NCBI GenBank assembly: GCA_902596585.1 | Contig: CACJUL010000005.1 | Span: forward strand, 1-64,000 | Length of the DNA: 64,000 bases | Reading direction: 5' to 3' | Origin: an uncultured Prochlorococcus sp. | GTDB taxonomy: Bacteria; Cyanobacteriota; Cyanobacteriia; PCC-6307; Cyanobiaceae | Shown: in pieces, positions 42,823-52,745 of the stretch | How positions within the stretch are numbered: position 1 is the first letter of the stretch | Layout: every line of letters starts with the position of its first letter | The notes under the pieces: generated by a model | The model's input: only the letters and a program-made list of their open reading frames with translations | Told to the model about the DNA's origin: nothing | Databases searched by the model: none | Made by a program: the position numbers and the translations under genes

Positions 42823-43557
42823 TTGGTTGAATCTAATCAAAAACAAGATTCGAACCTAGGATCTAGGCTTCAACAAGATCTAAAAAATGATCTAATAGCA
42901 GGATTGTTGGTTGTAATACCTTTAGCAACAACCATCTGGCTGTCATCATTAGTTAGTAAATTTGTTCTAACATTAGTTACATCTGTTCCTAAGCAGTTAA
43001 ACCCTTTTATTAATTTAAATCCTTTACTACAAGATTTAATTAATCTCACATTAGGCTTAACTGTTCCTTTACTCGCCATTTTGCTTATTGGCTTAATGGC
43101 AAGAAATTTTGTAGGAAGATGGTTACTTGAATTTGGCGAAGGTACTTTATCAAAAATTCCTGTCGCAGGGGCAGTATATAAAACTCTTAAACAATTACTC
43201 GAAACTTTTTTAAGTAATAAATCTAATCGTTTTAGAAGAGTTGTCTTAGTTGAATATCCACGTGAAGGTCTTTATAGCGTAGGCTTTGTAACTGGTGATG
43301 TAGGTCCTTCTCTTCAGACAAAATTGGAAGAAAAGTTGCTAAGTGTCTTCATACCTACTGCGCCTAACCCAACTACCGGTTGGTATACATTGGTGCCTGA
43401 GTCTTCTGTAAAGGATTTGGATATTTCGGTTGAAGATGCTTTTAAAACAATTATTTCCGCTGGGATTGTTAATCCTGATGAGAAAAATAATACTACAAAT
43501 CCAACATTTGCAAAATTATTTTCTCAATTGCGCGCTTCCACTAATACTTCTTCTTAA
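42823..43557 (+). CDS. DUF502 family membrane protein
   Basis: DLIAGLLVVIPLATTIWLSSL, PVAGAVYKTLKQLLETF, FIPTAPNPTTGWY typical of DUF502; TTG start. Confidence 0.88.
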   Translation: MVESNQKQDSNLGSRLQQDLKNDLIAGLLVVIPLATTIWLSSLVSKFVLTLVTSVPKQLNPFINLNPLLQDLINLTLGLTVPLLAILLIGLMARNFVGRWLLEFGEGTLSKIPVAGAVYKTLKQLLETFLSNKSNRFRRVVLVEYPREGLYSVGFVTGDVGPSLQTKLEEKLLSVFIPTAPNPTTGWYTLVPESSVKDLDISVEDAFKTIISAGIVNPDEKNNTTNPTFAKLFSQLRASTNTSS

Positions 43558-43560
43558 TTG

Positions 43561-44190
43561 ATGAATAATAATAAATCTTTATCTAGAGAATTATCTTTAA
43601 TTTCTCTAGGCCTAATAAAAGATAAAGGGGATTTCAAATTAAATAAAGTTCAAATAGAAGAGATTTTTGAATCTGCTTTAGATTCTTTAATAAACCATTG
43701 CAGAGATGAATTAGATAATTGCGAATCTGAGTTAGAAAATGCATCACAAAAAATATTAGAAAGTGAATTGCATGAAGGGATTGATTCTTCTTTTTCAAAT
43801 GTTAGAGATGAGTTAAAAAAATCTTTAAAAAAAATTGAAACTGTAATGAATACACTTTCAGTTACTTTAGATTTTCCAAAATTAATTGTTTCTAGTGATC
43901 AAATTGATATTAGAGATGATGTTAATCAAAGGATTAGTAATATTATTAATAACCTTACAATTATTGATTCAGATATTGATAAAGCTATGGAAGGCTGGAG
44001 ATTTAAAAGATTACCAAGAATTGATAGAGATATTCTTCGTTTGGCTTATGTTGATATTAATTTTTTGAGTACACCTATCGCTGTCGCTTGTGATGAGGCA
44101 GTTAATTTGGCTAATAAATATAGTGATATGCAAGGAAGAAAATTTATTAATGGCGTTTTAAGGAGATTACAAACAGTTAAATTGCCATAA
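43561..44190 (+). CDS. nusB: Transcription antitermination factor NusB with internal insertion
   Basis: C-terminal FKRLPRIDRDILRLAYVDI..TPIAVACDEAVNLANKYSDMQGRKFINGVLRRL; roughly 209 aa versus about 140 for typical NusB. Confidence 0.9.
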   Translation: MNNNKSLSRELSLISLGLIKDKGDFKLNKVQIEEIFESALDSLINHCRDELDNCESELENASQKILESELHEGIDSSFSNVRDELKKSLKKIETVMNTLSVTLDFPKLIVSSDQIDIRDDVNQRISNIINNLTIIDSDIDKAMEGWRFKRLPRIDRDILRLAYVDINFLSTPIAVACDEAVNLANKYSDMQGRKFINGVLRRLQTVKLP

Positions 44191-44250
44191 TTATTTGATA
44201 TTAATAAATAATATTTTAATATTTACTAAGTCAGCTTTAATAAATAATTA

Positions 44251-45477
44251 ATGACTAATACTAATTCTGATAATTCAAGAGAGTGGGCTGAGCAAGCTTA
44301 TGCACTTTTAAAAAAACGACAGGAAGAACAAAAACAAGAATTACAAAAGAAGGAAGAACAAAAACAAGAATTACAAAAGAAGGAAGAACAAAAAAGCTTT
44401 ATCGATAATGGAACTAAAGAAAATCCTCCTAAAAAGCCAGAAACCGTTGATGAGCTTGAATTGGGAGAATTCGATGATAATTTTACTTGGTCAGCAATGG
44501 TATTAGCCGCTCAAGGAAAAAAAGTAAATCAAATTACTTTAGATGAAATTGATTGGTTAACTAAATTAAGAAGAGGATTAGAAGAAACACGAAAAGGATT
44601 TGTTTCGGAATTATTGGAAAAATTGGGAGATGATCCTCTTACTCCTGAATCTCTTGATGATTTAGAGACTTTATTAATAAGAGCTGATGTTGGCATTGAT
44701 TCCACGGATAAAGTTATAGGTTCTCTTAGAAAAAAATTAAATGAAGAAGTTGTTGGTGGGGAAGCAGGAATAAAATTTTTGAAGAGGGAATTGAAATTGA
44801 TTATTGATAAACCAATAAAAAATTCTGGCACAAATATTTTAGTGCCTCAAAAGGGTAAGTTAAATGTTTGGCTTTTAGTTGGAGTTAATGGCGTTGGTAA
44901 AACTACTACCTTAGGAAAATTAGCATATTTGTCATCAAGGAGTAAGTATAAAACTTTGATAGCTGCTGCTGATACGTTTAGAGCTGCAGCAGTAGAACAA
45001 TTAAAAGTATGGGGTGAAAGGAGTAATGTTGATGTTATCTCTAATCAATCAAAAAATGCTGACCCTGCTGCTGTAGTTTTTGATGCAATAAATTCTGCAA
45101 AAAAAAGAAATATTGACCTATTATTAGTTGATACAGCAGGTAGATTGCAAACAAAAAATAATTTGATGGATGAATTAGCAAAAATAAAAAAAATTATTGA
45201 TAAAAAAGTTCCTGATGCAATCGTTGAATCATTGCTAGTGTTAGATGCAAGTCAAGGTCAAAATGGTCTAAAGCAAGCAAAAAGTTTTGCTAAATCAGCA
45301 AATTTAAGCGGAGCAATTATTACCAAATTGGATGGTACTTCAAGAGGTGGTGTTTCTTTAGCTGTTTCTGAAGAAGTTAATTTACCTATAAGATTTATTG
45401 GAGCTGGAGAAGGTATAAAAGATTTGAGACCTTTTAATAGCTATGAATTTGTGGAGGCTATGCTTGCAGATAAATAA
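44251..45477 (+). CDS. ftsY: Signal recognition particle receptor FtsY
   Basis: LLVGVNGVGKTTTLGKLAYL, AADTFRAAAVEQLKVWGER, LLVDTAGRLQTKNNLMDELAKI, ITKLDGTSRGG. Confidence 0.97.
   Translation: MTNTNSDNSREWAEQAYALLKKRQEEQKQELQKKEEQKQELQKKEEQKSFIDNGTKENPPKKPETVDELELGEFDDNFTWSAMVLAAQGKKVNQITLDEIDWLTKLRRGLEETRKGFVSELLEKLGDDPLTPESLDDLETLLIRADVGIDSTDKVIGSLRKKLNEEVVGGEAGIKFLKRELKLIIDKPIKNSGTNILVPQKGKLNVWLLVGVNGVGKTTTLGKLAYLSSRSKYKTLIAAADTFRAAAVEQLKVWGERSNVDVISNQSKNADPAAVVFDAINSAKKRNIDLLLVDTAGRLQTKNNLMDELAKIKKIIDKKVPDAIVESLLVLDASQGQNGLKQAKSFAKSANLSGAIITKLDGTSRGGVSLAVSEEVNLPIRFIGAGEGIKDLRPFNSYEFVEAMLADK
44321..44394 (+). repeat. 30-nt tandem direct repeat (about 2.5 copies) in ftsY N-terminus
   Basis: aggaagaacaaaaacaagaattacaaaaga at 44321-44350 and 44351-44380, partial copy 44381-44394; encodes EEQKQELQKK. 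Confidence 0.95.
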
Positions 45478-45544
45478 ATATTTAGTTAAATTTTTTTAAA
45501 AATATAAATTTAATGTTAAAACATATTTATCTATTAACCTTGTT

Positions 45545-46888
45545 GTGAAAAATATTCAAAAAGAAAAATTATTTACAAGCAAATTTATTCAAAAGTTTTT
45601 AGACAATGAATCTTCAGCATCATTAAAAAACAAAAACAAATTTACAGAAATTGCATCTTCATTAGCATATTACTTGCAATCTTTTTCCAATGTAAATAAA
45701 TTTTTGGATTATGTATGCTTGATATTAAAACATATTTTTAATGAAAAAATAATTGTAATTATTCCTCTAAATTATGATGGAGAAGTATGGCATGAAAATA
45801 TAAAAATTTCTGCTAATAATAGATTTTTAAAAATTCAACAAGAAATTAATAGTTTTCTTTATAAATTTGATTTTTCTAAAAATTTTAAAATAAAAGAAAT
45901 TTTAACTTTTGAAAAAACCTTAAAAAATAATTTTAAAGAATATACAATTGAAACAAAAAAAATTTTATCTAGAGGTAAGTGTAGAGGATTTATTTATATT
46001 TTTAACAATAATTTATCAAAGGAATCTATTTCTGATGATAGTAATTTTATTTTCATTCAAAATTGTCTTGCTGTTGGGTTAGAAAACTATTGTTTAATCA
46101 AAACCAAGAAAAAACATGAAAATGTAGATAGAGAAATTTCTACTGGAGCTGAAATACAGTCTCAATTGCTTCCTGACTATTGCCCAATTATTTATGGTGT
46201 GGACCTTGCTGCACATTGCAGGCCAGCGCTCCAGTTAGGAGGAGACTATTATGATTTTATGTCTTTAAAGACGAATATCTCAGAAAAAAGAAAAGAAAAA
46301 GCTAGATGGGCTTTAGTAATAGGTGATGTTATGGGTAAAGGAATTCCGGCAGGACTTCTAATGACTATGCTAAGAGGAATGTTACGTGCAGAAGTTCTTA
46401 CAGGTTTACCTCCAGATAGAATTTTGCATGATTTGAATCAACTAGCAATAAATGATTTAGATCAATCACATAGATTTGTGACACTATTTTATTCAGACTA
46501 TGACCCAAGAACTAGAAAATTGAGATTTGCCAATGCTGCCCATAACCCTCCTCTACTTTGGAAAAACTCAGATCAGAAAATTATAAAATTAGACGCAGAA
46601 GGATTTGTACTTGGACTACAAAAAAATGCTGAATATTCGTGCGGTGAAATTAAGCTAAGCGAAAATGATTTGTTGCTCTATTATACTGATGGAGTAATAG
46701 ATACTTCTAACTCTTTAGGCGAAAGATTTGATGAAGACAGATTAATTAAAACTCTTTCAAAATTATGTAAGCAGTCTTATACATCCCAAGAAATTTTAAA
46801 TAAAATATTTAAAAAATTGGATGATTTTACAGGACAAAATAGACATCTCGAAGATGATGCATCTATGGTTGTATTTCAATTAAAGTAG
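45545..46888 (+). CDS. PP2C-type (RsbU/SpoIIE-like) serine phosphatase
   Basis: GAEIQSQLLPDYCP, LGGDYYDFMSL, ALVIGDVMGKGIPAGLLMTMLRGMLRAE, LLLYYTDGVIDTSNSLGERFDEDRL. Confidence 0.92.
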   Translation: MKNIQKEKLFTSKFIQKFLDNESSASLKNKNKFTEIASSLAYYLQSFSNVNKFLDYVCLILKHIFNEKIIVIIPLNYDGEVWHENIKISANNRFLKIQQEINSFLYKFDFSKNFKIKEILTFEKTLKNNFKEYTIETKKILSRGKCRGFIYIFNNNLSKESISDDSNFIFIQNCLAVGLENYCLIKTKKKHENVDREISTGAEIQSQLLPDYCPIIYGVDLAAHCRPALQLGGDYYDFMSLKTNISEKRKEKARWALVIGDVMGKGIPAGLLMTMLRGMLRAEVLTGLPPDRILHDLNQLAINDLDQSHRFVTLFYSDYDPRTRKLRFANAAHNPPLLWKNSDQKIIKLDAEGFVLGLQKNAEYSCGEIKLSENDLLLYYTDGVIDTSNSLGERFDEDRLIKTLSKLCKQSYTSQEILNKIFKKLDDFTGQNRHLEDDASMVVFQLK

Positions 46889-46948
46889 CTATTTTTTGTC
46901 ACCTATATAAAAAAATGCTTTATTAGATATATAAAGTTTTTACTTGAT

Positions 46949-48328
46949 ATGGCAAAAGTTTGGAGTAATAGATTTGATAGTTCTCTGAATCCTTTTATCG
47001 AAAAGTTTAATGCTTCAATAGAATTTGATAGAAAACTTATTTTAGAAGATTTAGATTGTTCAATTGCACACGCAAAAATGCTTGGCAAAACAAATGTTCT
47101 AACTAGTACTGAAACTATAAAGATTATTAATGGTCTTGAGTCTATAAAAGTTGAGTATTTGGAGGGTAATTTTTCACCTAGTCCACCATCTGAGGATATA
47201 CATTACTGTATAGAAGAAAAACTTATAAGTTTAATTGGTGAAACGGGAAAAAAATTACATACAGGTAGAAGTAGAAATGATCAGGTTGGTACAGATATTC
47301 GTTTATGGCTAAGAAAAGAAATTGATGATCTTGAAGTTTTAATAAAAGATTTGCAAAAGTCTTTCTTAAATCTTGCAAAATCAAATATCTATACTTTGAT
47401 TCCTGGCTATACACATATGCAAAGAGCACAACCTTTATCTTTAGCTCATCATTTGTTGGCTTATTTAGAAATGTTCCAAAGAGATCGTGAAAGGTTTAAG
47501 GAAGTCAGATCAAGAGTTAATACTTCCCCATTAGGAGCTGCAGCATTAGCTGGAACAAAAATAAAAATAGACAGGAACTTTACAGCTGCGGAATTAGGTT
47601 TTGAAAAGATTTATAAAAATAGTATTGATGCTGTTAGTGATAGAGATTTTTGTATAGAGTTTGTTTCTGCATCTGCTCTGGCAATGTCTCATTTAAGTAA
47701 AATTTCTGAAGAAATAATTTTGTGGGTAACTGATGAATTTTCTTTCGCAAAATTAACAGATAAATGTGCAACTGGCAGTAGCTTAATGCCGCAGAAAAAA
47801 AATCCTGATGTTCCAGAATTGATAAGAGGAAAAACGGGAAGAGTGTATGGACATCTTCAAGCATTATTAACCATGGTTAAAGGCGTACCACTTGCTTATA
47901 ATAAAGATTTCCAAGAGGATAAAGAGCCAATATTTGATACTGCAAATACTCTTTCTTCTTGTATTAAAGCAATGACTATATTAATTAATGAGGGAATTGA
48001 ATTTAATATTAAAAATTTATCTGAATCAGTAGAAAATGATTTTTCTAATGCTACTGATTTGGCAGATTACCTAGTTGGAAAACAGGTTCCTTTTAGAACC
48101 GCTTATCAAGTCGTGGGAGAAATCGTTAAATATTGCTTAGAGAGAAATATATTATTTAAAAATCTCAAAGTTGATGAATTTAAAAAATTTCATCCGGAAT
48201 TCGATGAGGATGTTTTTGCTGACCTTGAACCTCGTAATGTCGTTGAGTCAAGAACTAGTCTAGGTGGAACTGGTTTTTTGCAAGTAGAAAAGGAAGTTAA
48301 TAATTGGAAGAAAAAATTGTTAATTTGA
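46949..48328 (+). CDS. argH: Argininosuccinate lyase
   Basis: [63 protein letters not shown]. Confidence 0.97.
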   Translation: MAKVWSNRFDSSLNPFIEKFNASIEFDRKLILEDLDCSIAHAKMLGKTNVLTSTETIKIINGLESIKVEYLEGNFSPSPPSEDIHYCIEEKLISLIGETGKKLHTGRSRNDQVGTDIRLWLRKEIDDLEVLIKDLQKSFLNLAKSNIYTLIPGYTHMQRAQPLSLAHHLLAYLEMFQRDRERFKEVRSRVNTSPLGAAALAGTKIKIDRNFTAAELGFEKIYKNSIDAVSDRDFCIEFVSASALAMSHLSKISEEIILWVTDEFSFAKLTDKCATGSSLMPQKKNPDVPELIRGKTGRVYGHLQALLTMVKGVPLAYNKDFQEDKEPIFDTANTLSSCIKAMTILINEGIEFNIKNLSESVENDFSNATDLADYLVGKQVPFRTAYQVVGEIVKYCLERNILFKNLKVDEFKKFHPEFDEDVFADLEPRNVVESRTSLGGTGFLQVEKEVNNWKKKLLI

Positions 48329-48385
48329 ATCTTAATTCTTTTTCTACAACTTGGGGATTCTTTGAAGTAGAATAAATGAGTAATG

Positions 48386-48412
48386 CTAAAACACTGCTTA
48401 GTGTAGTTTTTT
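48386..48412 (+). terminator. Possible rho-independent terminator after argH
   Basis: CTA-aaa-CACT-GCTT-AGTG-TAG followed by T6; short stem with bulge. Confidence 0.4.
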
Positions 48413-48442
48413 ATTAGGTAATTTTTCTTTGTTGAGTTTAAA

Positions 48443-49048
48443 GTGAGTATTTTTGTTGGCAATTTGCCTTTCCGTGCAGAGCGTGAAGATGTTTCTCAAT
48501 TATTTGCCCCTTTTGGTGAAGTATTAAATTGTTCTCTTCCTCTTGAAAGAGATACTGGAAGAAAAAGGGGATTTGCATTTATTGAGATGGCAGATGAATC
48601 AATTGAGTCAAAAGCTATTGATGGTTTACAAGGCACAGAGCTTATGGGTAGACCACTCAGAATTAACAAGGCTGAGCCAAGAGGCTCTGGCGGTGGATCT
48701 CGTAGAGGAGGTAGAGGCGGCGGTTACGGCGGCGGTAACAGTGGTGGTTATGGCGGCGGTAACACTGGTGGTTATGGCGGCGGTAACACTGGTGGTTACG
48801 GCGGCGGTAATAATGGTGGTTACGGCGGCGGCAATAATGGTGGTTACGGCGGTGGTAATTATGGTGGTTACGGCGGTGGTAATTATGGCGGTGGTAGTAA
48901 TTCCTATACTAACAAGCCTTCTGGTGCGGAAGGATGGGAAGATAGAAGTTATGGAAGTTCTCCAGATAATTCTGAATATGAGAGTGGTAGAAGTAGAAGA
49001 AAAAGAGGAGTTTCTAATGAAGGTAATATCTCAAACGAAGATAATTAG
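48443..49048 (+). CDS. Glycine-rich RRM RNA-binding protein
   Basis: IFVGNLPFRAEREDVSQLFAPFGEV, RKRGFAFIEM (RNP2/RNP1), then Gly-rich tail; GTG start. Confidence 0.93.
   Translation: MSIFVGNLPFRAEREDVSQLFAPFGEVLNCSLPLERDTGRKRGFAFIEMADESIESKAIDGLQGTELMGRPLRINKAEPRGSGGGSRRGGRGGGYGGGNSGGYGGGNTGGYGGGNTGGYGGGNNGGYGGGNNGGYGGGNYGGYGGGNYGGGSNSYTNKPSGAEGWEDRSYGSSPDNSEYESGRSRRKRGVSNEGNISNEDN
48719..48886 (+). repeat. Seven in-frame 24-nt repeats encoding GGYGGGN[S/T/N/Y]
   Basis: Units start at 48719, 48743, 48767, 48791, 48815, 48839 and 48863. Confidence 0.95.
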
Positions 49049-50049
49049 TAGCCTATTTCTTCAAGCTTAGACGTTAACCTCATAAGGTATTTAATGTCTA
49101 ATTCTTTTTTTATAGATTTAACTGAAATTTGATTTCTCCAAATTTTAGCTTTCGGTATACCTTCAACTAAATTTATAAGATGTTTACAAATATCCCAAGA
49201 TCTTCCTCCATTAGACAAATGTTCCTCAATATAAGGAATCAGTGAGAAAATAATATTTGATGCAGAATAAGGTTTTTTAGTGATCCCATAAATTTTTTGA
49301 TCAATTTCGGACCACCTTAAGGGATGTTTATATACTGATCTTCCAATCATTACACCATCAAAATCATTCAGAGCATTTAACGATTCATCGATATTCGTAA
49401 AACCACCATTTATTTCTATCAGTAATTTTGGATTTAATTCTTTTAATTTTTTTACTACATCATACTTTAGGGGAGGTATAGTTCTGTTTTGTTTTGGATT
49501 TAGACCCTTTAATATCGCTTTCCTAGCATGAACTATAAATCTGTCTGCCCCAGCATCTGCAATATACCTAACGAAATTATTTAAATTTAGAAAACTATCT
49601 TCGTTGTCTACACCGATTCTGTGTTTAATAGTAACTGGTATGCTGCAGTTATTTTTTAAAGATTCAATACATCGTGCTACTTTTTCGGGGTCTTTCATAA
49701 GCGAAGCGCCAAAATTTCCAGAACAGACTCTTGGACTCGGGCAGCCAACATTAAAATTTATTTCGTCATAACCCCAATCTTGTGCCATTTTGGCTGCCTC
49801 TTTAAGGATTTCAGGTTTATCTCCTCCAAACTGAATTGATATAGGATGTTCTTCATTATTAAAATCTAAAAATTTTTCTTTTTTATTTGTGTATAACAGA
49901 CTTTGGGCCACAATCATTTCTGTATATAACAATGCTTTAGAACTTATTTTTCTCATTATCATTCTGAAATGTTTATCAGTACAATCCATCATTGGTGCAA
50001 CACTTAATTTATGAATATTTTTAATAGAATTAGTATTGATGGTATGCAT
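49045..50049 (-). CDS. tRNA-dihydrouridine synthase (DusA-like)
   Basis: LSVAPMMDCTDKHFRMIMR, NFNVGCPSPRVCSGNFGASLMKDP, VTIKHRIGVDNEDS, FIVHARKAILKGLNPKQNR. Confidence 0.93.
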   Translation of the reverse strand: MHTINTNSIKNIHKLSVAPMMDCTDKHFRMIMRKISSKALLYTEMIVAQSLLYTNKKEKFLDFNNEEHPISIQFGGDKPEILKEAAKMAQDWGYDEINFNVGCPSPRVCSGNFGASLMKDPEKVARCIESLKNNCSIPVTIKHRIGVDNEDSFLNLNNFVRYIADAGADRFIVHARKAILKGLNPKQNRTIPPLKYDVVKKLKELNPKLLIEINGGFTNIDESLNALNDFDGVMIGRSVYKHPLRWSEIDQKIYGITKKPYSASNIIFSLIPYIEEHLSNGGRSWDICKHLINLVEGIPKAKIWRNQISVKSIKKELDIKYLMRLTSKLEEIGY

Positions 50050-50071
50050 TATTTCTATGTGATTTGAATAT

Positions 50072-50566
50072 ATGAATCAATTTTTATCAAGAAGAACTTT
50101 TATTCTAATTCCTTTTATGTCAATCTTTAAAATAATCTTTAAGCCTATGCAAGTATTTGCTTCCTCGCTTTCTTCTAAAGAAGAGTGGAATTTAACAAAA
50201 GATGAATGGAAATTAAGGCTTAGTCCGGAATCTTTTTATATTTTGAGAGAGGAAGGAACTGAAAGAGCATTCAGTAGCAAATTAAATAATGAGAAAAGAA
50301 AAGGAGTTTTTCATTGTGCAGGGTGTGACTTGCCTCTTTTTCTTTCAGAAAAAAAGTTTGATAGTGGCACAGGATGGCCAAGCTTTTGGGACTCTATCGA
50401 GGGATCAATTGAAACAAAGGTAGATTTTAAGTTAATTGTCCCAAGAACGGAATATCATTGTTCTAGATGTGGAGGACATCAAGGACATGTTTTTAATGAT
50501 GGACCACCTCCAACAGGGAAAAGATACTGTAATAATGGGCTAGCATTAAGGTTTGTTCCAGAATAA
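50072..50566 (+). CDS. msrB: Peptide-methionine (R)-S-oxide reductase with N-terminal export-like leader
   Basis: GVFHCAGCDLPLF, TGWPSFWDSI, YHCSRCGGHQGHVFNDGPPPTGKRYCNNGLALRF; leader LSRRTFILIPFMSIF. Confidence 0.93.
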   Translation: MNQFLSRRTFILIPFMSIFKIIFKPMQVFASSLSSKEEWNLTKDEWKLRLSPESFYILREEGTERAFSSKLNNEKRKGVFHCAGCDLPLFLSEKKFDSGTGWPSFWDSIEGSIETKVDFKLIVPRTEYHCSRCGGHQGHVFNDGPPPTGKRYCNNGLALRFVPE

Positions 50567-50641
50567 TTATTTGTGCGGCCTTCCGCAACTTGTTTTGTGC
50601 ATCACTTTCATGGAAAATGGTTTTAATAAATTTTTTGGAAA

Positions 50642-51361
50642 ATGATTGAAAATCAATCAGACAATATTGATGATAAAGAAAATGAAGTTTCTCATCAGGA
50701 AAATCCTTCTGAAGATAATGCTGCTCAAGAAGATCAAACTATTGAAAATGATGAAGTAACTTCTCAAAAAGAAGAAGGAATAAATACTGAGGAATTAAAA
50801 AATTCTATTTCCAATAATGATGCAAGGTTAGAACAGTTAGAAAAAGAGCATGAAACATTAAAAAATCAATATGTGAGAATTTCAGCGGATTTTGATAATT
50901 TTAGAAAAAGGCAGTCTAGAGACCAGGATGAACTAAAAATTCAACTTGTTTCTAAGTCTTTAACTGCAATACTTCCTATCGTTGATAATTTTGAAAGAGC
51001 GAGACAGCAACTGAAGCCTGAAAGTGAAGAAGCACAAGCTCTCCATAGAAGTTATCAAGGCTTATATAAGCAACTAGTAGAAGTATTAAAACAACAAGGA
51101 GTTGCCCCAATGAGAGTTGTTGGTCAGCAATTTGATCCGAGTTTACACGAAGCAGTATTAAGAGAGCCTAGTGAAGAATATGAAGAAGACCTGATCATAG
51201 AAGAATTGCAGCGCGGATACCATTTAGATGGTAAAGTTTTGAGACATGCTTTAGTAAAAGTCTCTATGGGACCTGGTAAACAAAATTCACAAGAGGAGGT
51301 AGAAAAGGATAAAGTTGAAGAGGGTATTGATTCAGAAGAAAGTACTTCTGAGGAAGTATAG
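50642..51361 (+). CDS. grpE: Nucleotide exchange factor GrpE
   Basis: [55 protein letters not shown]. Confidence 0.95.
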   Translation: MIENQSDNIDDKENEVSHQENPSEDNAAQEDQTIENDEVTSQKEEGINTEELKNSISNNDARLEQLEKEHETLKNQYVRISADFDNFRKRQSRDQDELKIQLVSKSLTAILPIVDNFERARQQLKPESEEAQALHRSYQGLYKQLVEVLKQQGVAPMRVVGQQFDPSLHEAVLREPSEEYEEDLIIEELQRGYHLDGKVLRHALVKVSMGPGKQNSQEEVEKDKVEEGIDSEESTSEEV

Positions 51362-51390
51362 TCTCCAAATTTTTACTTGAGCATTATCTA

Positions 51391-52515
51391 ATGGCTGATT
51401 TTTACCAAATACTTGGAGTTTCAAGAGATGCTGATGCGGACACTCTAAAACGGGCTTATAGAAAATTAGCAAGACAATATCATCCTGATGTTAATAAAGA
51501 ACCTGGTGCTGAAGATAAATTTAAAGAAATTGGCAAGGCTTATGAAGCGTTAGCTGATCCTGAAACGAGAGCTAGATATGACCAGTTCGGAGAGGCTGGT
51601 TTAGGTGGTGCAGCCGGGATGCCTGATATGGGAGATATGGGTGGCTTTGCGGATTTATTTGAAACTTTTTTTAATGGCTTTGGTGGACAAAATCCACAAG
51701 GCGGCAGAACTCAAAGAAGAGGTCCTCAACAAGGAGATGATTTAAGATACGATTTGAACGTAGATTTTAAAGATGCAATATTTGGTCAACAAAAAGAAAT
51801 AAAAATTCCACATCTAGAGACATGTGAAGTCTGTAAGGGGTCAGGAGCCAAGCAAGGAAGTGGCCCAAAAACTTGTGCAACGTGTGGAGGAAGTGGACAA
51901 GTTCGAAGAGCTACCAGAACACCATTTGGTAATTTTACTCAAGTTGGCGAATGTCCTACATGTAATGGAGTTGGACAAATAATTGCAGATCCATGTACAA
52001 GTTGTGGTGGAAATGGAGTAAAGCAAGTCAGAAAAAAATTACGAATTAATATCCCAGCAGGAGTTGATACAGGCACTAAATTAAGAATTTCTGGAGAGGG
52101 TAACGTTGGCTTGAGAGGAGGACCAGCTGGAGATCTTTATGTTTTTATCAAGGTAAAGAGTGATTCAAAATTAAAAAGGGATGGTGTAACTATTTATTCA
52201 GAAATAGCTGTGAATTATTTGCAGGCTATTTTGGGAGATACTGTGAAAATTACTACAGTTGATGGCAGTGTTAATTTGAACATCCCTAGTGGAACTCAGC
52301 CTAATACAACTCTTTCACTTGAGAATAAAGGTGTCCCTAGACTTGGTAATCCAGTTGCAAGAGGAAATCATGAAGTTTTAGTAAAAGTAAAGTTACCAAC
52401 TCGCATCACAGAGGAGGAGCGAAAGCTTTTAGAGGGTTTGGCTTCTCAATATTCAGATAAAAATATCAATTCAAGTAGTGGATTGTTTAGTAAGTTATTT
52501 GGTAAAGAATCTTAA
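51391..52515 (+). CDS. dnaJ: Chaperone protein DnaJ
   Basis: J domain with HPD, G/F region, four CxxCxGxG zinc motifs ([32 protein letters not shown]). Confidence 0.97.
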   Translation: MADFYQILGVSRDADADTLKRAYRKLARQYHPDVNKEPGAEDKFKEIGKAYEALADPETRARYDQFGEAGLGGAAGMPDMGDMGGFADLFETFFNGFGGQNPQGGRTQRRGPQQGDDLRYDLNVDFKDAIFGQQKEIKIPHLETCEVCKGSGAKQGSGPKTCATCGGSGQVRRATRTPFGNFTQVGECPTCNGVGQIIADPCTSCGGNGVKQVRKKLRINIPAGVDTGTKLRISGEGNVGLRGGPAGDLYVFIKVKSDSKLKRDGVTIYSEIAVNYLQAILGDTVKITTVDGSVNLNIPSGTQPNTTLSLENKGVPRLGNPVARGNHEVLVKVKLPTRITEEERKLLEGLASQYSDKNINSSSGLFSKLFGKES

Positions 52516-52745
52516 TGATTGCCTCAAAGTATTTGGATCTTAAATCGGTTCCATGCCCTTTAAATGTCGTCAAAATCAAATTGGCTTTGGAAAAATTATC
52601 TAAAAATGAACAACTTATAGTTGAATTAGATAAAGGAGAACCAGAAGAAATGGTAATAAGTAATTTAAAAGAGATGGGATTTTTATTTAAGCAAATAAAT
52701 GAACATAAAAAATCTTTGCAAATAAAAATTTTGAATGAAAATTGA
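52515..52745 (+). CDS. TusA/SirA-like sulfurtransferase fold protein
   Basis: YLDLKSVPCPLNVVKIKLALEKL...ELDKGEPEEMVISNLKEMGF; 1-nt overlap with dnaJ stop. Confidence 0.75.
   Translation: MIASKYLDLKSVPCPLNVVKIKLALEKLSKNEQLIVELDKGEPEEMVISNLKEMGFLFKQINEHKKSLQIKILNEN

Noticed and set aside
44529-44831. Minus-strand 100-aa ORF within ftsY
   Set aside because: Shadow ORF opposite conserved FtsY N/G-domain sequence.
48543-49070. 175-aa plus-strand ORF (VVVMAAVTLVV repeats) overlapping the RRM gene in another frame
   Set aside because: Out-of-frame reading of the 24-nt Gly repeat in the well-supported RRM gene; open only because the repeat lacks stops.
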